This document shows positions 36,853-46,555 of a DNA stretch of 64,000 nt, piece by piece. Numbering within the stretch: position 1 is the stretch's first letter; each line of letters begins with the position of its first letter. Source of the DNA: an uncultured Alphaproteobacteria bacterium. GTDB taxonomy: Bacteria > Pseudomonadota > Alphaproteobacteria > HIMB59 > GCA-002718135. The stretch lies in the NCBI GenBank assembly GCA_902573325.1, contig CACGJH010000001.1, positions 62,001 to 126,000 of the forward strand, read 5' to 3'. Made by a program: the position numbers and the translations under genes. Below the pieces are notes generated by a model. That model worked only from the letters and a program-made list of their open reading frames with translations, was not told where the DNA came from and did no database searches.

Positions 36853-39243
36853 ATGAAATTTACATTAGACTGGCTAAAAGATCATTTAGATACTTCTGAA
36901 AATTTAAATACCATAACAGATACTTTAACCAATATTGGTTTAGAGATTGAAAGTGTAGAAGATAAATCAGAAATATTTAAGAATTTTACAGTAGCTAAAG
37001 TTTTAAAAGCAGAAAAACATCCAGATGCAGATAAGCTTAAAGTATGTCAGGTTGAAACAATAAATGGAAATTATCAAGTTGTGTGTGGTGCTCCAAATGC
37101 AAAAGAAGGCATGCTTGGAATTTTTGCGCCAGAAAATAGTTATATTCCTGGAACTGACTTACATTTAAAAAAAACTAAAATTAGAGGAGTTGAGTCTTGC
37201 GGAATGCTTGTCTCAGAAAGAGAGATGGGTATTTCTGATGAACATGATGGAATTATTGAAGTAAAAGATAATTATAAAATTGGTGATTTATTTAGTAAAA
37301 TTTTTGCAATAGATGAACCTATTATTGAAATTAATTTAACCCCAAATAGATCTGACTGTTTATCGGTCAGAGGTATCGCAAGAGATTTAGCGGCAGCAGG
37401 AATTGGTAAATTAAAAGACATAAATTATAAAAAATCAAAAGAATCATTCAAAAGTCCAATTACGTGGAAAAAAGAATTTCAAAATAATAATCTATGTCCT
37501 GGAGTAGCAGGTCGATATTTTAAAAATGTTAAAAATGTAGAAAGCCCTAAATGGCTTCAAGATAGATTAACTGCAATCGGATTAAGGCCTATTTCAGCTC
37601 TTGTTGACATTACAAATTACATTACTTTTGACTTGGGAAGACCGCTACATGTTTATGATGCTGACAAAGTTTCAGGCAATTTAAAAATGCGACTAGCCAA
37701 TAAAAATGAACAGTGTTTAGCACTAAATGAAGTTAATTATAAATGTGATAGTGATATGATTGTAATTTCTGATGATGAAAATAAACTTCATGGAATTGGC
37801 GGGGTCATGGGTGGCTTTGATAGTGGTTGTAGTATGGAAACCAAAAATGTTTTTTTAGAAGTTGCGTTATTTGATCCAGTTTCTGTCACTAAAACTGGAA
37901 GAAAACTTAATCTTCAAAGTGATGCACGTTACCGTTTTGAAAGAGGGATAGATACTGATTCCATCTATTGGGGTGTAGATGCTGCAACTCAAATGATTTT
38001 AGAATTATGTGGTGGTGAAGTTAGTGAATTTGTCTCTTCAGAAATTAATATAGAAAAAAGTAAACCATTTATGTTTGATACAAATAAAGTGAAGACTTTC
38101 GGTGGAATAGAAATCAATAATGAGGAACAAGAAAAAATTTTAGTTTCACTTGGTTTTTCTGTTAATGAAAAAAAATCAAAATTTGAAATTCAAAGTCCTA
38201 CTTTTAGACCAGATATTGTTGGTGAGGCAGATATCGTCGAAGAAATAATTAGAATTTATGGTTATAATAAAATTCCTCTTAAAAAAGTAACTAATCAAGA
38301 AGAAAAAAAGCAGATTTTAAATACCAAAACAAAAACTTTTTATAAAAGTAAAAAAATTATGGCTCTGAATGGATATTCTGAAGTTGTAACTTGGTCGTTT
38401 ATGGATGAAAATAATGCAAAAATTATATCAGATGAAATAATTAGTTTAAAAAATCCTATAAGTAACGATTTAAATACGATGAGACCATCTACGCTTCCAA
38501 ATTTATTAGAAGCAATAAATCAAAATAAAGCAAGAATGTACTTGAGGGCTAAAATATTTGAAGTAGGTCCAAACTTTTCTAAATCACTACCTGACCAACA
38601 AGAAAATGTTGCCACTGCTATAGCTTATGGCTCATCTGATGAACAAAATTGGTTATCAAATAAAAAAAATATTGATGTTTTTAGTATAAAAGCTGATTTA
38701 TTTTCTATTTTAGCTGATTTAAATGTACCTATAGATAATTTGCTATATGAAAAATTAGAAGGTAAAATTTATCATCCTGGCAAATCATCTTCTTTGAGGC
38801 TTGGTAAAAACAAAATAGCTAATTTTGGAGAATTACATCCAGTTCTATTAAAAACAATGGATGTTAATTTCAAGGTATATGGTTTTGAAATATATTTGGA
38901 GAATATTTCACAATTTCAAGAAAATAAATCTTCTTCAAAAGGAGGTTTTACTAACAATCCCTATCAAATGGTTGAAAGAGACTTTGCCTTTCTTTTCCCA
39001 AAAGAAGTAAAGGCTGGTGAGATAATTAAAAAAGTAAAAAAAATAGATAAAAATATAATTCAAAACGTAATGATATTTGATGTTTATGATGGAGATAAAC
39101 TTCCTGAAAATAAAAAAAGTATTGCTTTTAGGGTTTTACTTCAACCTCAAGATAAAACATTCAGTGATCAAGAAATTGAGGAATTATCAAATAAAATAAT
39201 AGACGAAATATCTAAATCGCTTGATGCATCTATAAGAAACTAA
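36853..39243 (+). CDS. pheT: Phenylalanine--tRNA ligase beta subunit
   Basis: The beta subunit holds the editing site and tRNA-binding modules. The 796-residue protein has the EMAP-type tRNA-binding domain (about 40-150, [23 protein letters not shown]), B3/B4 editing domain, B5 domain ([34 protein letters not shown]) and a C-terminal FDX-ACB anticodon domain ([25 protein letters not shown]). ATG follows the pheS stop with no gap; the stop shares one base with the lepA start. Confidence 0.97.
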   Translation: MKFTLDWLKDHLDTSENLNTITDTLTNIGLEIESVEDKSEIFKNFTVAKVLKAEKHPDADKLKVCQVETINGNYQVVCGAPNAKEGMLGIFAPENSYIPGTDLHLKKTKIRGVESCGMLVSEREMGISDEHDGIIEVKDNYKIGDLFSKIFAIDEPIIEINLTPNRSDCLSVRGIARDLAAAGIGKLKDINYKKSKESFKSPITWKKEFQNNNLCPGVAGRYFKNVKNVESPKWLQDRLTAIGLRPISALVDITNYITFDLGRPLHVYDADKVSGNLKMRLANKNEQCLALNEVNYKCDSDMIVISDDENKLHGIGGVMGGFDSGCSMETKNVFLEVALFDPVSVTKTGRKLNLQSDARYRFERGIDTDSIYWGVDAATQMILELCGGEVSEFVSSEINIEKSKPFMFDTNKVKTFGGIEINNEEQEKILVSLGFSVNEKKSKFEIQSPTFRPDIVGEADIVEEIIRIYGYNKIPLKKVTNQEEKKQILNTKTKTFYKSKKIMALNGYSEVVTWSFMDENNAKIISDEIISLKNPISNDLNTMRPSTLPNLLEAINQNKARMYLRAKIFEVGPNFSKSLPDQQENVATAIAYGSSDEQNWLSNKKNIDVFSIKADLFSILADLNVPIDNLLYEKLEGKIYHPGKSSSLRLGKNKIANFGELHPVLLKTMDVNFKVYGFEIYLENISQFQENKSSSKGGFTNNPYQMVERDFAFLFPKEVKAGEIIKKVKKIDKNIIQNVMIFDVYDGDKLPENKKSIAFRVLLQPQDKTFSDQEIEELSNKIIDEISKSLDASIRN

Positions 39244-41045
39244 TGACAGAACTTAGTTCTATTCGTAATTTCTCAATTGTTGCTCACATAGATCATGGAA
39301 AATCAACGTTAGCCGATAGACTAATACAGTTTTGTGGTGGTTTAACTGATAGAGAAATGAAAGAACAGGTTCTAGACTCAATGGAATTAGAAAGAGAAAG
39401 AGGCATTACAATAAAAGCTCAAACAGTTAGACTTTCCTTCAAATCAAATGACGGAAAGACTTATATACTTAATATTATGGACACTCCAGGTCATGTTGAT
39501 TTCTCATATGAGGTATCAAGATCTTTAGCAGCATGCGAGGGGTCTTTATTAATAGTTGATTCTACACAAGGTGTTGAGGCACAAACATTAGCCAATGCGT
39601 ATCAGGCGATTAATAATGATCATGAAATTTTACCTGTCTTAAATAAAATTGATCTTCCATCTTCTGAACCAGATAAAATAAAATCACAAATTGAAGATGT
39701 GCTTGGTATTGAAACAGATAATGCTTCTCTTGTTTCAGCAAAAACAGGTGCAGGCATAGAAGATTTATTAAATAAAATCATAACACTTCTTCCTTCTCCA
39801 TCGGGTGAAATAAGTAAAGAATTGAAATGTATGTTAGTTGATAGTTGGTATGACAGCTATCTTGGTGTTGTGGTACTTGTAAGAGTTATAAATGGAGAGC
39901 TAAAAAAAGGTCAGAAAATAAGATTTATGGCAACAGGTGCTACATATACAATTGATAGAGTAGGGATATTTTCTCCTAAAGCAACTGAAGTTGATACACT
40001 TGGACCTGGAGAAATTGGATTTATAAATTCTGGTATTAAAAGTGTTTCTGATTGTAAAGTTGGTGACACAATAACAGATGATAAAATTCCAACAAACGAG
40101 GCTCTTCCAGGCTTTAAACCATCTCAACCAGTTGTTTTCTGTGGCATGTTTCCTGTCGACTCAGATGATTATGAGCATATGAGAGATAGTATGTCTAAAC
40201 TAGCTTTAAATGACTCTAGTTTCTCTTACGAACCTGAGGTAAGCCCTGCTTTGGGATATGGTTTTCGTTGTGGTTTTTTAGGTTTATTACATTTAGAAAT
40301 TATTAGAGATAGATTTGAGAGAGAATTCAATTTAGAACTTGTAACCACAGCACCATCAGTGGTTTATAAAATATTGATGAAAGATGGATCTACGTTGAAT
40401 CTTCATAATCCTACTGACATGCCCGATCCTGTAAAAGTTGAAAATATTTCTGAACCTTGGATAAAGGCTACAATTATTGTACCTGAAGAATTTTTAGGAT
40501 CAGTATTAGAATTATGTACTTCAAAAAGAGGCATTCAAATAAATATGAGTTATGCAGGAAACAGACCTTTAGTAGAATATAAATTACCTTTAAATGAAGT
40601 TGTGTTTGATTTTTATGATAGATTAAAGTCTATCACCAAAGGTTATGCAAGCTTTGATTATGAAATCACTGAATATGAAGTAAATAATTTAGTCAAAGTT
40701 GGAATCGTTATCAATGGTGATCCAGTAGATGCTCTTTCACTAATAGTACATAAAGATAGATCCGAACAAAGAGGAAGAGCACTTTGTGAAAGATTAAAAG
40801 ATTTAATTCCTAGACAACAGTTCAAAGTAGCAATCCAAGCTGCAATTGGGGGTAAGATAATTGCTAGAGAGACTGTAGCTTCATTTAGAAAAGATGTAAC
40901 TCAAAAATTATATGGTGGTGATGTTACAAGAAAAAATAAACTTTTAGATAAACAAAAAAAAGGTAAAAAAAGAATGAGACAGTTTGGTAAAGTTGATATA
41001 CCTCAAAATACTTTTCTTAACGCATTAAAAATGAAAGATAATTAA
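39243..41045 (+). CDS. lepA: Elongation factor 4 (LepA)
   Basis: LepA is a translational GTPase linked to ribosome back-translocation, stress and 30S biogenesis. The protein (600 aa) has G1 [14 protein letters not shown], switch/G2 [14 protein letters not shown]3 [10 protein letters not shown]4 LNKIDLP and the LepA-specific C-terminal domain with [20 protein letters not shown]. It starts within the pheT stop (TAATG), and its own stop overlaps that of the convergent membrane-protein gene by 4 bp. Sitting after pheT is unlike its frequent pairing with lepB. Confidence 0.98.
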   Translation: MTELSSIRNFSIVAHIDHGKSTLADRLIQFCGGLTDREMKEQVLDSMELERERGITIKAQTVRLSFKSNDGKTYILNIMDTPGHVDFSYEVSRSLAACEGSLLIVDSTQGVEAQTLANAYQAINNDHEILPVLNKIDLPSSEPDKIKSQIEDVLGIETDNASLVSAKTGAGIEDLLNKIITLLPSPSGEISKELKCMLVDSWYDSYLGVVVLVRVINGELKKGQKIRFMATGATYTIDRVGIFSPKATEVDTLGPGEIGFINSGIKSVSDCKVGDTITDDKIPTNEALPGFKPSQPVVFCGMFPVDSDDYEHMRDSMSKLALNDSSFSYEPEVSPALGYGFRCGFLGLLHLEIIRDRFEREFNLELVTTAPSVVYKILMKDGSTLNLHNPTDMPDPVKVENISEPWIKATIIVPEEFLGSVLELCTSKRGIQINMSYAGNRPLVEYKLPLNEVVFDFYDRLKSITKGYASFDYEITEYEVNNLVKVGIVINGDPVDALSLIVHKDRSEQRGRALCERLKDLIPRQQFKVAIQAAIGGKIIARETVASFRKDVTQKLYGGDVTRKNKLLDKQKKGKKRMRQFGKVDIPQNTFLNALKMKDN

Positions 41046-42559
41046 TATTGCTTTCTATCTAATATTTTTTCATTAATTATTGGTGGCCATAATTCGTAAC
41101 GGTCAAAATACCAATCAATTTTTTTAAGATTTTCATAAACAAAATATAAAGATACAAAAATTATTACAAACTTGGCGTACCTTAATATAAATTTATATTT
41201 ATAATTTAACATGAAAAGCCATAACGGCAGCAAAATAATAATTATAAATATCAAGTTATAAAAGATTCCAAATCGATAAGCTGGTGTGTATAAAAACCAA
41301 ATTAAATTAGAGATAAAAATTATTGCAAAGAACATCAAATAATTAAAAGTAATATATTTATTTTTTATAATCGTTAAATTTTTTAAAATATTTTTATCCT
41401 TGAATAAAATATAAATAAAAGGAATTAATAGTAAGACAAAAAATGCAATGTATGTTTCTACAATCTTTGATGAATGATTGTTTAACCATACCTTTATCCA
41501 TCCAAATCCACTAATATCCATATTTGTTGTAATGTCACCTTTTGCAAAAGATTTAATTAGATATATTTCTCTTATTGCTGCTTCCACACCAGAAAAACAT
41601 GTCATACTTATTGGCCAAATTAAACACCCACTTATAATATAATTTTGAAACAACCAAGGTATAGGATATAAAAATCCAATCGTAAGAGTTGAGTAACTTA
41701 TTTTTTGTTTAATAAGTTTAAAAAAAATTGGGATACAAAATAAAAAAATAAGTGCATTAGTAATTTTAATTAGTAATGCAAATTGACATAATAATAAAAT
41801 AAATAAAAAAGCTTTATTTGTAATTTGATCTTTATTTTCAAAAATATAATAAAAAATAATAGTTAAAATATATATACATACAATTACACCTGGTACATCA
41901 GTACCAAAATCTTTCATCTTACTTAAAACACCTAAGCAGAAAACTAGAGATGAAAAAGATAATAACAACAGATAATTATAATTATTTTTAATTGATGTAT
42001 TTAATAGTTTTATAAAATCATAAATAGCTATTGAGTAAAACAAAGATGATAGAATAAATATCGTGCTTGTAAGAAAGCTAATTGAAAATATTGAATTTAT
42101 AAATAACCAATGTGAATTGTAACTTATCATTCTATGATGTTTTATTTCAAATAAATTTTGACTTTTATAATTCTTTATTGTTTGATAATGATAACCAAAA
42201 TCATCATTAATTCCCGAATAAAATGCAAAGAAAAAACTTAATAAAGATACAAATATCAAAAATAAAATTTTACTTTTTTTTGATTTGTTTTTTACAAAGT
42301 TAAAAAAATAAAAAATTATACCAACAAAAATTATAATACAGCTGATTAAATCTGAAATAGAAATAAATAAATTAATTAAAACACATATTAAACCAATACA
42401 AATTAGACCTTTTATGAATATAAAATTATATAAATCTAAATTTATTTGATTTTTTAAAATTGTATTGTTTATTAATGTCCCATATCCAATTATACTTATT
42501 AAAAATGTTAAAATTAAAAATGGAAAAATAAACTGATTTAGTGAAAATAATTCCATCAA
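41042..42559 (-). CDS. Multi-pass membrane protein, GT-C glycosyltransferase-like
   Basis: This is a 505-residue integral membrane protein with about 11-13 hydrophobic helices and a few polar loops. An early periplasmic-type loop, [20 protein letters not shown], has acidic residues after the first helices, as in GT-C lipid-linked-sugar transferases. A second loop, [15 protein letters not shown], recalls membrane proteins annotated as the LIC_10190 family; that resemblance is from memory and tentative. It is the last gene of a five-gene operon with a polyprenyl-phosphate-type GT2 at the other end, which makes a periplasmic sugar transferase role plausible. No specific function can be assigned. 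Confidence 0.7.
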   Translation of the reverse strand: MMELFSLNQFIFPFLILTFLISIIGYGTLINNTILKNQINLDLYNFIFIKGLICIGLICVLINLFISISDLISCIIIFVGIIFYFFNFVKNKSKKSKILFLIFVSLLSFFFAFYSGINDDFGYHYQTIKNYKSQNLFEIKHHRMISYNSHWLFINSIFSISFLTSTIFILSSLFYSIAIYDFIKLLNTSIKNNYNYLLLLSFSSLVFCLGVLSKMKDFGTDVPGVIVCIYILTIIFYYIFENKDQITNKAFLFILLLCQFALLIKITNALIFLFCIPIFFKLIKQKISYSTLTIGFLYPIPWLFQNYIISGCLIWPISMTCFSGVEAAIREIYLIKSFAKGDITTNMDISGFGWIKVWLNNHSSKIVETYIAFFVLLLIPFIYILFKDKNILKNLTIIKNKYITFNYLMFFAIIFISNLIWFLYTPAYRFGIFYNLIFIIIILLPLWLFMLNYKYKFILRYAKFVIIFVSLYFVYENLKKIDWYFDRYELWPPIINEKILDRKQY

Positions 42560-42563
42560 TCAA

Positions 42564-43457
42564 TTAGCATTTATAAAATTTTTCTAAAAAATTAACTGTT
42601 TTACAAGAAACATCAATTAATTTTCTTGATTCCTGATTTTTTTTTAAAGAAATGCTACTTGCAAATTTATCCAAAAGATTTCTAACTGGTGTTTTAGTAC
42701 CTTTATATCTAAGATTAGAATTTATTTTTACTTCATGCTTTATCATATCACCCTCTATATAATCTTTATTATTAAGTATTATTTTTATCTTTCTTAATTT
42801 ATTTTTAAATATATTTCCTGTTACAATATTAACTTTAATTTTTTTACCAATAATAAATGAGAATTTAGTTACAATTCCTTTACCGTTAATATTATTTGAT
42901 TTTATTTCTTTTTTTGAAATATTAGTGAATCGTTTATTTTCAAAAAGTAAATATAAAAGAGAAATTGGGTGAAAACCCCAATCCCATACTGGGTTAACAT
43001 TTTCTCTAAAAGGACCAAGATTACCTTCATATATAATAACCCGATTAATTTCTAGGTAATTTGTGTCTAAATAATTTTTTAAATGTTTAAATATACCAGA
43101 ATAATAATTAGTTAAATTTGGATATACTATCAAATTATTATCTTTTACAATTCTTTTTAAATTTTCAATATTATTTTTTGAATTACTAATAGGTTTTTCT
43201 AAAATTAAAGGAATTTTAAATTTTTTAACTAACTTAACAATTTCTAAATTTACATCCGGGAGTGCAGCTACATAAATACAATCATTGATATTTGAATCAA
43301 TCATTTTTTCAATTGTATTAAAATTTTTTATTTTTTTTAGTTGATTTTTTTTATTTCTACAAACAATTGAACTTAGTATAAATTTTTTACTATCATTTAT
43401 TTCTTTAATTATTATTTTTGACCAAGAACTGCAACCAACTATACCAACATTTAACAT
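42564..43457 (-). CDS. Gfo/Idh/MocA-family sugar oxidoreductase
   Basis: This is an NAD(P)-dependent dehydrogenase, probably acting on a nucleotide sugar. The Rossmann start is VGIVGCSSWSKIII (Gly-rich loop partly degenerate), the catalytic-lysine motif is ILEKPISN near residue 92, and the substrate histidine is likely in WDWGFHPISLLYLL. The 297 aa are at the short end of the family. It lies 1 bp after the SDR gene and 4 bp before the membrane-protein gene. Substrate unknown; the neighbours suggest sugar modification. Confidence 0.8.
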   Translation of the reverse strand: MLNVGIVGCSSWSKIIIKEINDSKKFILSSIVCRNKKNQLKKIKNFNTIEKMIDSNINDCIYVAALPDVNLEIVKLVKKFKIPLILEKPISNSKNNIENLKRIVKDNNLIVYPNLTNYYSGIFKHLKNYLDTNYLEINRVIIYEGNLGPFRENVNPVWDWGFHPISLLYLLFENKRFTNISKKEIKSNNINGKGIVTKFSFIIGKKIKVNIVTGNIFKNKLRKIKIILNNKDYIEGDMIKHEVKINSNLRYKGTKTPVRNLLDKFASSISLKKNQESRKLIDVSCKTVNFLEKFYKC

Positions 43458-43458
43458 A

Positions 43459-44496
43459 TCAGTATTTTTTGTAATTTACTTTTGCCCAGTCTAGAAATTT
43501 TTTTAACCCATTTTCAAGCTTTACTTTTGGATAATATGATAAATGTTGCTTAGCTTTTTTTAAATCTGGACATCTTCTTTGGGGCTCATCATTTGGATAT
43601 GATTTTGGATGTTTAATAAAATTTGCTTTAATTTTTTCATCATTAATTTTTTGAAGAATATAATATATATTCTTAACTGATACTTCTGGTATATTATTTC
43701 CGATATTATAAGCTTCACCAGTTTTACCAAAATATAATACTCTTAAAAATCCTTCCATAGCATCTGTAATATAACAATATGTTCTTGTTTGATTTCCAGA
43801 GCCGTAGATGTTAATTTTTTTTCCATTAATAATGTTACTAATAAAATTGGGAAATATTCTATAGTCTTTTTGATTCATTCCTGGCCCATAAATATTAAAA
43901 GGTCTGATTATATTAGTATGTAAATTATAATAATTATTGTAAATGTAACACAAAGTTTCTCCTACTCTTTTGCTTTCATCATAACAAGCTCTTGGCCCCA
44001 AAGAACTAACATTACCTCTATAAGTTTCTTTAGTAGGTACATTTGAATTATTAGGATCACCGTATATTTCACTTGAGCTAAAAAAAATAAATCTAGCTTT
44101 ATTTTTTCTAGCAATATCTAAACAATTTCTTGTTCCTTCAATAGCTACTTCTAAAGTTTCAATAGGTTTTTTTCTATAATAAAATGGACTAGCTATGCCT
44201 GCAGCATGAATTACAATATCTACTTTTTTATTAAAATTAAACTTTTTGGATACATCTTTTTTAATAAATGTAAAATTAGGATCTTTAGTTGTTTTTAATA
44301 CACTAGACCTATCAACTATAAACAACTTAATTGGATTTTTTAAAAAATTATTAAAAGACTTAAAAGTTTCAACGAAATAGTTACCCAAAAAACCATTTCC
44401 TCCAGTAATTAAAATTCTTTTACCATTAAAATACTTTGAAAAATTATCAGTATTTTTTACGATTTGATCAATGTCTGTAATTAAAAACTTATTCAC
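43459..44496 (-). CDS. NAD-dependent nucleotide-sugar epimerase/decarboxylase (UDP-glucuronate decarboxylase-like SDR)
   Basis: This extended short-chain dehydrogenase (345 aa) has RILITGGNGFLGNYFVE for NAD binding, IHAAGIASPFYY, the active-site serine in FFSSSEIYGDP, the YxxxK pair in ACYDESKRVGETL, and NIIRPFNIYGPGM. Together, GPRACYDESKR and QTRTYCYITDAMEGFL resemble UDP-glucuronate decarboxylases, which yield UDP-xylose; a 4,6-dehydratase or 4-epimerase is the alternative. It overlaps the upstream methyltransferase gene by 4 bp and is part of the five-gene operon. Confidence 0.85.
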   Translation of the reverse strand: MNKFLITDIDQIVKNTDNFSKYFNGKRILITGGNGFLGNYFVETFKSFNNFLKNPIKLFIVDRSSVLKTTKDPNFTFIKKDVSKKFNFNKKVDIVIHAAGIASPFYYRKKPIETLEVAIEGTRNCLDIARKNKARFIFFSSSEIYGDPNNSNVPTKETYRGNVSSLGPRACYDESKRVGETLCYIYNNYYNLHTNIIRPFNIYGPGMNQKDYRIFPNFISNIINGKKINIYGSGNQTRTYCYITDAMEGFLRVLYFGKTGEAYNIGNNIPEVSVKNIYYILQKINDEKIKANFIKHPKSYPNDEPQRRCPDLKKAKQHLSYYPKVKLENGLKKFLDWAKVNYKKY

Positions 44497-45674
44497 AATA
44501 ATTTATTAAATGGTATTGGTTTAAAAAAAATTACATTTTTATTTTTAAATATTTTTTTTATATCTTTAAAGTATTCATATGCAAATACTATAACAACATC
44601 GATATTACTTAAATTATTTTTTCTTGGTAGAATTTTTATATGCATCCCTGGCGTAAAACGATTTTGTTTTAAAGGACTGTCATCAATGATAAATTTAATT
44701 AAATCTGAACTGATTTTTGAAAAGTTAGTGATAGTTGATACCCGTGCTGGACAACCATAACCAATTACATTTTGATTATTTTGTTTAAATTTAATGAGTT
44801 GATCTTTTAAATATTTTGAATGTTTATAAATTTTTTTATTAAATAAATTAAATATACTTAAGTTTAAATTTTGTTTTTCATTATTCAATATTTTTTCACA
44901 TCTTTTTGTAATTTTACAATTTAATGAATTTTTAATATAAAATCTCAAAGAACCACCATGTACATCTATTTTTTCAATATCAAACAATTTCATTCCAACA
45001 TTCTTAAATAATTCCTTTATTGAGTGAGCTGAATAATAGAATGGTCTATCAAAGTAAAATCTTTCGTATTCAATATTTTTTAAAAAATTTTGAAGATATT
45101 CAATTTCAATAATTAACGTTCCATCTTTTTTAATAAACTTTTTGATATTTTTTGAGAAAAGAATTGGATTCTCTAAGTGTGTTACAACACTAGAGGCCAC
45201 AATTAGATCAGGTTTTTGATATTGTTTTAAGATTTTTTCTACCATACGTTTATCAAAAAAACCTATAAAAGTTTTCAACCCTTTCTTGTTTGCAATTTCA
45301 CCAACATTTTTAGATGGATCTATACCAATTGAATTAATATTTAACTTTTTGAGAGGACTGAGTAAAATTCCATCATTTGATCCAATATCAACAACAAAAT
45401 CAAATTTTTTTAACTTTAAAGACAAATTCTCAAAATGTTCTTTTAGCTTTTTGTTAACTGATGAAAGATAATAATAATCTTCAAATAAAATATTTCTATT
45501 TACAATTTTTTTTATTTGACTAGCTTTGCATTTTTTACAAAAAAATACTTTTAATTTATATTTTTTTTCTTTAATTATTTCATATTTATTTTTAGGATAT
45601 TTATTTGCTAAAGGTTGTCTGCCTAAATCAATGACTTCATATATTTTTTTTGAAGTGCATACTTTACATTTCAT
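44493..45674 (-). CDS. Zinc-finger class I methyltransferase, sugar C-methyltransferase-like
   Basis: The 393-residue protein has the three-part build of NDP-sugar C-methyltransferases: an N-terminal zinc site (CKVC at 3-6 and CKKC near 47-50), a SAM domain with VVDIGSNDGILL, and a C-terminal domain with NVIGYGCPARVSTI. VDVHGGSL-like text (IDVHGGSLRFYI) is also typical. Such enzymes make branched deoxysugars (for example in mycarose and novobiose pathways). The exact sugar is not known. 4-bp overlaps with both the GT2 and SDR genes argue for tight co-translation. Confidence 0.82.
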   Translation of the reverse strand: MKCKVCTSKKIYEVIDLGRQPLANKYPKNKYEIIKEKKYKLKVFFCKKCKASQIKKIVNRNILFEDYYYLSSVNKKLKEHFENLSLKLKKFDFVVDIGSNDGILLSPLKKLNINSIGIDPSKNVGEIANKKGLKTFIGFFDKRMVEKILKQYQKPDLIVASSVVTHLENPILFSKNIKKFIKKDGTLIIEIEYLQNFLKNIEYERFYFDRPFYYSAHSIKELFKNVGMKLFDIEKIDVHGGSLRFYIKNSLNCKITKRCEKILNNEKQNLNLSIFNLFNKKIYKHSKYLKDQLIKFKQNNQNVIGYGCPARVSTITNFSKISSDLIKFIIDDSPLKQNRFTPGMHIKILPRKNNLSNIDVVIVFAYEYFKDIKKIFKNKNVIFFKPIPFNKLL

Positions 45675-46381
45675 ATAAAAAGTTTTTTAATCCTAGTATA
45701 TAAAATCCAATAAACTACTGAAAAGACATCATAATATTTAATTTTTTTTCCTTCATCATAAGTCCTTCCATGATAATTAATACCTATCTCAAATATTTTA
45801 GAGTTTTTTCTTACTATATAAGTCAATATCTCAGCTTGTTGACCCCAATTATGACATTTTAGCATATCAACATTTATTAAACTTTTTTTAAACATACAAT
45901 AACAGCAATAAATATCAGTAAAAGTAGTATTATTAAGTAAGTTAAATAAAAAAGTTATAAACTTGTTTCCAATCATATGCCAAAAGTGAAGTACAGTTCT
46001 TCGTCTTCCAATAAATCTACTTCCCATGATTAAATCATAATTAAATTTTTTATTTTCTTCTAAAAAAACCAATATATCTTCTGGGTCATATTCTAAGTCT
46101 GCATCTTGAATTATAATATAATCTTTAGTACAGTTTTTAATACCCTCTATAACAGCTTTACCTTTACCTGAATTTTTAACTAGATGAATTGACTTAGTAT
46201 ATAAGTTTTTATTTTCATCTATTAATTTTTTTGAATTGTCAGTTGAGCCATCATTTATTATTATTATTTCTAGATCACAAAACTTATTAATAATTTCAAT
46301 CTTTTTTAATATAACCAGTAAAGTGCTTTCTTCATTATAAACTGGTATAATAATACTTAAGCTATGGGTATGTTGATTCAT
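45671..46381 (-). CDS. Family 2 glycosyltransferase, polyprenyl-phosphate sugar synthase-like
   Basis: This GT-A glycosyltransferase (236 aa) starts LSIIIPVYNEESTL, has EIIIINDGSTDNS, NSGKGKAVIEGI and the metal-binding DADLEYDPEDI. HGRTYDEGKKIKYYD near the end is the signature of dolichol-/polyprenyl-phosphate mannose-type synthases. No C-terminal membrane helices are present, so it is soluble or peripherally bound. It is the first gene of the five-gene operon, starting 70 bp from the divergent tRNA-Ser. It probably loads a sugar on undecaprenyl phosphate. Confidence 0.87.
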   Translation of the reverse strand: MNQHTHSLSIIIPVYNEESTLLVILKKIEIINKFCDLEIIIINDGSTDNSKKLIDENKNLYTKSIHLVKNSGKGKAVIEGIKNCTKDYIIIQDADLEYDPEDILVFLEENKKFNYDLIMGSRFIGRRRTVLHFWHMIGNKFITFLFNLLNNTTFTDIYCCYCMFKKSLINVDMLKCHNWGQQAEILTYIVRKNSKIFEIGINYHGRTYDEGKKIKYYDVFSVVYWILYTRIKKLFI

Positions 46382-46451
46382 TAATTTAGTATAGGTAAAA
46401 ATACATATATATTCTATTAAATATATTTAAATAAATAATTTTATTAAGTTA

Positions 46452-46541
46452 GGAGAGATGTGAGAGTGGTTTAATCAGCACGCTTGGAAAGCGTGTGTAG
46501 TAGCAATACTACCGAGGGTTCGAATCCCTCTCTCTCCGCCA
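46452..46541 (+). tRNA. tRNA-Ser (anticodon GGA)
   Basis: A complete class II tRNA. The 7-bp acceptor stem GGAGAGA/TCTCTCC is followed by G and an encoded CCA. The anticodon stem CACGC/GCGTG encloses the loop TTGGAAA with anticodon GGA (reads UCC/UCU). A long variable arm (GTAGTAGCAATACTAC) is typical of serine tRNAs, and the T arm is GAGGGTTCGAATCCCTC. It is the only plus-strand gene between lepA and kdsB, flanked on both sides by minus-strand genes, and separates the glycan operon from the TPR-methyltransferase gene. Confidence 0.97.
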
Positions 46542-46555
46542 CCTTATATTTAAAA

